Assembly: GCA_905192935.1 (NCBI GenBank)
Contig: CAJJMX010000124.1
Span: forward strand, 1-5,460
Direction: 5' to 3'
Origin: an uncultured Mailhella sp.
GTDB lineage: Bacteria > Desulfobacterota > Desulfovibrionia > Desulfovibrionales > Desulfovibrionaceae
DNA length: 5,460 nucleotides
The notes under the pieces are model-generated. The model was not told the origin of the DNA and did not search any database. It saw nothing but the letters and a program-made list of their open reading frames with translations. Positions 4,003 to 5,460 of the stretch are shown here, in pieces. The translations under genes and the position numbers were made by a program. Numbering within the stretch: the stretch's first letter is position 1; each line of letters opens with the position of its first letter.

Positions 4003-5460
4003 ATGCGTTCCCTGCGTTGGCGCTCCTGCGTCACGTTGCTGGTGGCTCTGGCGTGCGCCGCCTGCCTATCCGTCAACTTTGTCTCTCCTCCGCGCTTTGC
4101 CGAAGCGTGGCTGCCCGATCCCATACGCCTCGGACTCGATCTGCGCGGGGGCATCAACCTCACGCTCGGCGCCGACATCAATCAGGCCGTTTCCCAATCT
4201 TTGTCCCTTCTGGGGCAGGATATCCGTTCCAGCGCCAACGATGCGGGAATAAGGACCCGCCTCCTCCGTCATGCCGACGGTCGAACGCTGGAATTCGTGC
4301 CGCTCAAACACGAGGGAATCGAACAACTCTCCAACCTGCTGCGCGACCGATTCGGACAGATGGCAGTCGGGTCTGCCATCTCGTCCGGGTCCGGGGAAAA
4401 ACTTCTTGTCTCCTTTCGCCCGGAATGGGAAAAACAGCTCCGCGAACGCATCATGGAACAAACCATACGCACACTTCGCGGCCGTATCGACGCCTTCGGT
4501 GTGGCGGAGCCCGACATCCGCCGCCAAGGCGACGATCAGATTCAGATTCAGCTGCCGGGTGTCACCGATACCGGCAGAGCCCTTCAGCTCATAGGCCGCA
4601 CGGCGCAGCTCACCTTCCATCGAGTACGACGCGATGTTGCCGCTACGGGCGGTGTCCTTCCGCCAGGAACAGCATGGTATCCGCTGGTGGAAGGCACACG
4701 CTCATGGACAAGCGCTTCGCGTACGGATCTTTCCGGCGGCCTCATACTCGACCGGGAACCGCTGCTTTCCGGCCAGGATATCGTCGACGCCCGTCCCGCA
4801 TTCGATGAACGAAACCAGCCATGCGTGGCCATACAGTTCAGCGCGCGCGGTGCGGATCAGTTCGAGCGTGTCACGGAAGAACTTCTGCACCAGCAGTTCG
4901 CCATCGTGCTTGACGGCGTAGTACAAAGTGCCCCCGTCATCCAGCAGAAGATAAGCGGAGGCAAGGCCACGATTACCGGCTCCTTCACCACGGAGGAAGC
5001 ACAGGATCTCGCCGTAGTTCTGCGCTCAGGCTCCCTTCCCGCCAAGGTGTCCGTACAGGAAGAACGCACGGTGGGTCCGTCGCTGGGTGCAGACTCCATA
5101 CGCGCAGGCCTCGTGGCCGGAGCCGTAGGCTCTCTCGGCGTCATGGTCATCATGCAGGTATGCTACGGCTTGTCCGGACTTCTTGCCAACGCCATGCTGG
5201 TATTCACCATAAGTCTGCTCTTTGCCGGACTCGGGCTGTTCGGTGCGACCCTTACCCTGCCCGGCATTGCAGGCGTGGTACTTACCATCGGCATGTCCGT
5301 GGACGCCAATGTGCTCATCTTTGCGCGCATACGAGAAGAAATAGGCCGGGGGCTCTCCATGGCCCGGGCCGTCGCTGCGGGCTTCCGCGAGGCTCAAAGC
5401 TCCATTCTCGACTCCAATCTCACAACACTGCTTACGGCTGCTGTGCTCTATCAGTTCGGC
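4003..5460 (+). CDS. secD: protein translocase subunit SecD, 3' end outside the window
   Basis: An open frame of 486 codons that reaches the window edge without a stop. SecD works with SecF in the inner membrane, where the proton-driven pair helps pull proteins through SecYEG from the periplasmic side. Residues about 9-25 are the first membrane helix, followed by LGLDLRGGINLTL (43-55), a SecD signature. The large periplasmic P1 domain includes GRIDAFGVAEPDIRRQG, IQIQLPGV and VLDGVVQSAPVIQ. Next come GSLPAK (343-348), PSLGADSIRAG, helices at about 368-390 and 394-415, and TLPGIAGVVLTIGMSVDANVLIF with Asp434, the conserved intramembrane acid of the SecD family. The last segment, SSILDSNLTTLLTAAVLYQFG, is the fifth helix; a sixth should follow. 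P1 is shorter than in E. coli SecD (615 residues), as in Desulfovibrio-type SecD of roughly 530. The usual FERIREE reads FARIREE (Ala441). No yajC precedes it. Whether SecF is separate or fused cannot be seen. Confidence 0.96.
   Translation, partial: MRSLRWRSCVTLLVALACAACLSVNFVSPPRFAEAWLPDPIRLGLDLRGGINLTLGADINQAVSQSLSLLGQDIRSSANDAGIRTRLLRHADGRTLEFVPLKHEGIEQLSNLLRDRFGQMAVGSAISSGSGEKLLVSFRPEWEKQLRERIMEQTIRTLRGRIDAFGVAEPDIRRQGDDQIQIQLPGVTDTGRALQLIGRTAQLTFHRVRRDVAATGGVLPPGTAWYPLVEGTRSWTSASRTDLSGGLILDREPLLSGQDIVDARPAFDERNQPCVAIQFSARGADQFERVTEELLHQQFAIVLDGVVQSAPVIQQKISGGKATITGSFTTEEAQDLAVVLRSGSLPAKVSVQEERTVGPSLGADSIRAGLVAGAVGSLGVMVIMQVCYGLSGLLANAMLVFTISLLFAGLGLFGATLTLPGIAGVVLTIGMSVDANVLIFARIREEIGRGLSMARAVAAGFREAQSSILDSNLTTLLTAAVLYQFG

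Noticed and set aside
4066..4620. 184-codon frame on the - strand opposite secD
   Set aside because: Fully antisense to conserved SecD sequence and lacking a start signal or domain.
3819..4808. Open frame of 329 codons on the + strand
   Set aside because: It overlaps secD in another frame, and its product is an Arg/Pro/Ser-rich, low-complexity string with no domain. The secD frame in the same DNA shows clear family motifs.
1..5460. tRNA, rRNA, insertion sequence or cas genes
   Set aside because: I looked for these on both strands and saw no cloverleaf, rRNA-like sequence, transposase or Cas protein.

Overview
The window looks like part of a chromosome from a GC-rich diderm (Gram-negative) bacterium. 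A sulfate reducer of the Desulfovibrio/Bilophila type is my best guess, from the recalled resemblance of the SecD protein to Desulfovibrio SecD and from a type I-E CRISPR repeat. This is inference without a database search. All five protein genes read on the + strand and use third-position G/C heavily.

Layout. Positions 1-160 hold the last units of a type I-E-like CRISPR array. Two perfect 29-base repeats lie at a 61-base period, followed by a terminal repeat whose 3' half is degraded and replaced by a perfect 10-bp hairpin. A C-rich, G-poor, gene-free stretch follows to about 350, then a probable promoter. An apparent three-gene operon runs from 437 to 3298: a large AsmA-family periplasmic protein anchored in the inner membrane, a small three-helix membrane protein of unknown function, and a YbaK/EbsC-family aminoacyl-tRNA deacylase. 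The gaps between them are only 15 and 9 bases.

A second transcription unit starts at a good TTGACA promoter at 3324. It contains a 137-codon gene for an exported protein of unknown function (3377-3790), a 212-base gap with several possible RNA structures, and the 5' part of secD (4003 to the window edge, 486 codons with no stop). secD is easily overlooked because it runs off the end of the window. A 329-codon Arg/Pro-rich frame at 3819-4808 overlaps it and is a shadow.

The most interesting part is the leader-secD unit. A short gene with an N-terminal signal peptide sits directly upstream of secD, where yajC would be usual. It ends in a Leu-Ala-Pro-Pro-Ser sequence a few codons before its stop. 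This is the arrangement of known secretion-monitoring arrest peptides: SecM before secA, VemP before secDF2, and the ApdA/ApdP type with RAPG/RAPP motifs. The codons at the possible stall site also contain CUCGCUCCUC, complementary to the secD ribosome-binding site. I propose, as inference only, a translation-arrest leader that raises SecD synthesis when export slows. The same protein has a Cys/His cluster, which suggests the alternative that it is a periplasmic metal-binding protein.
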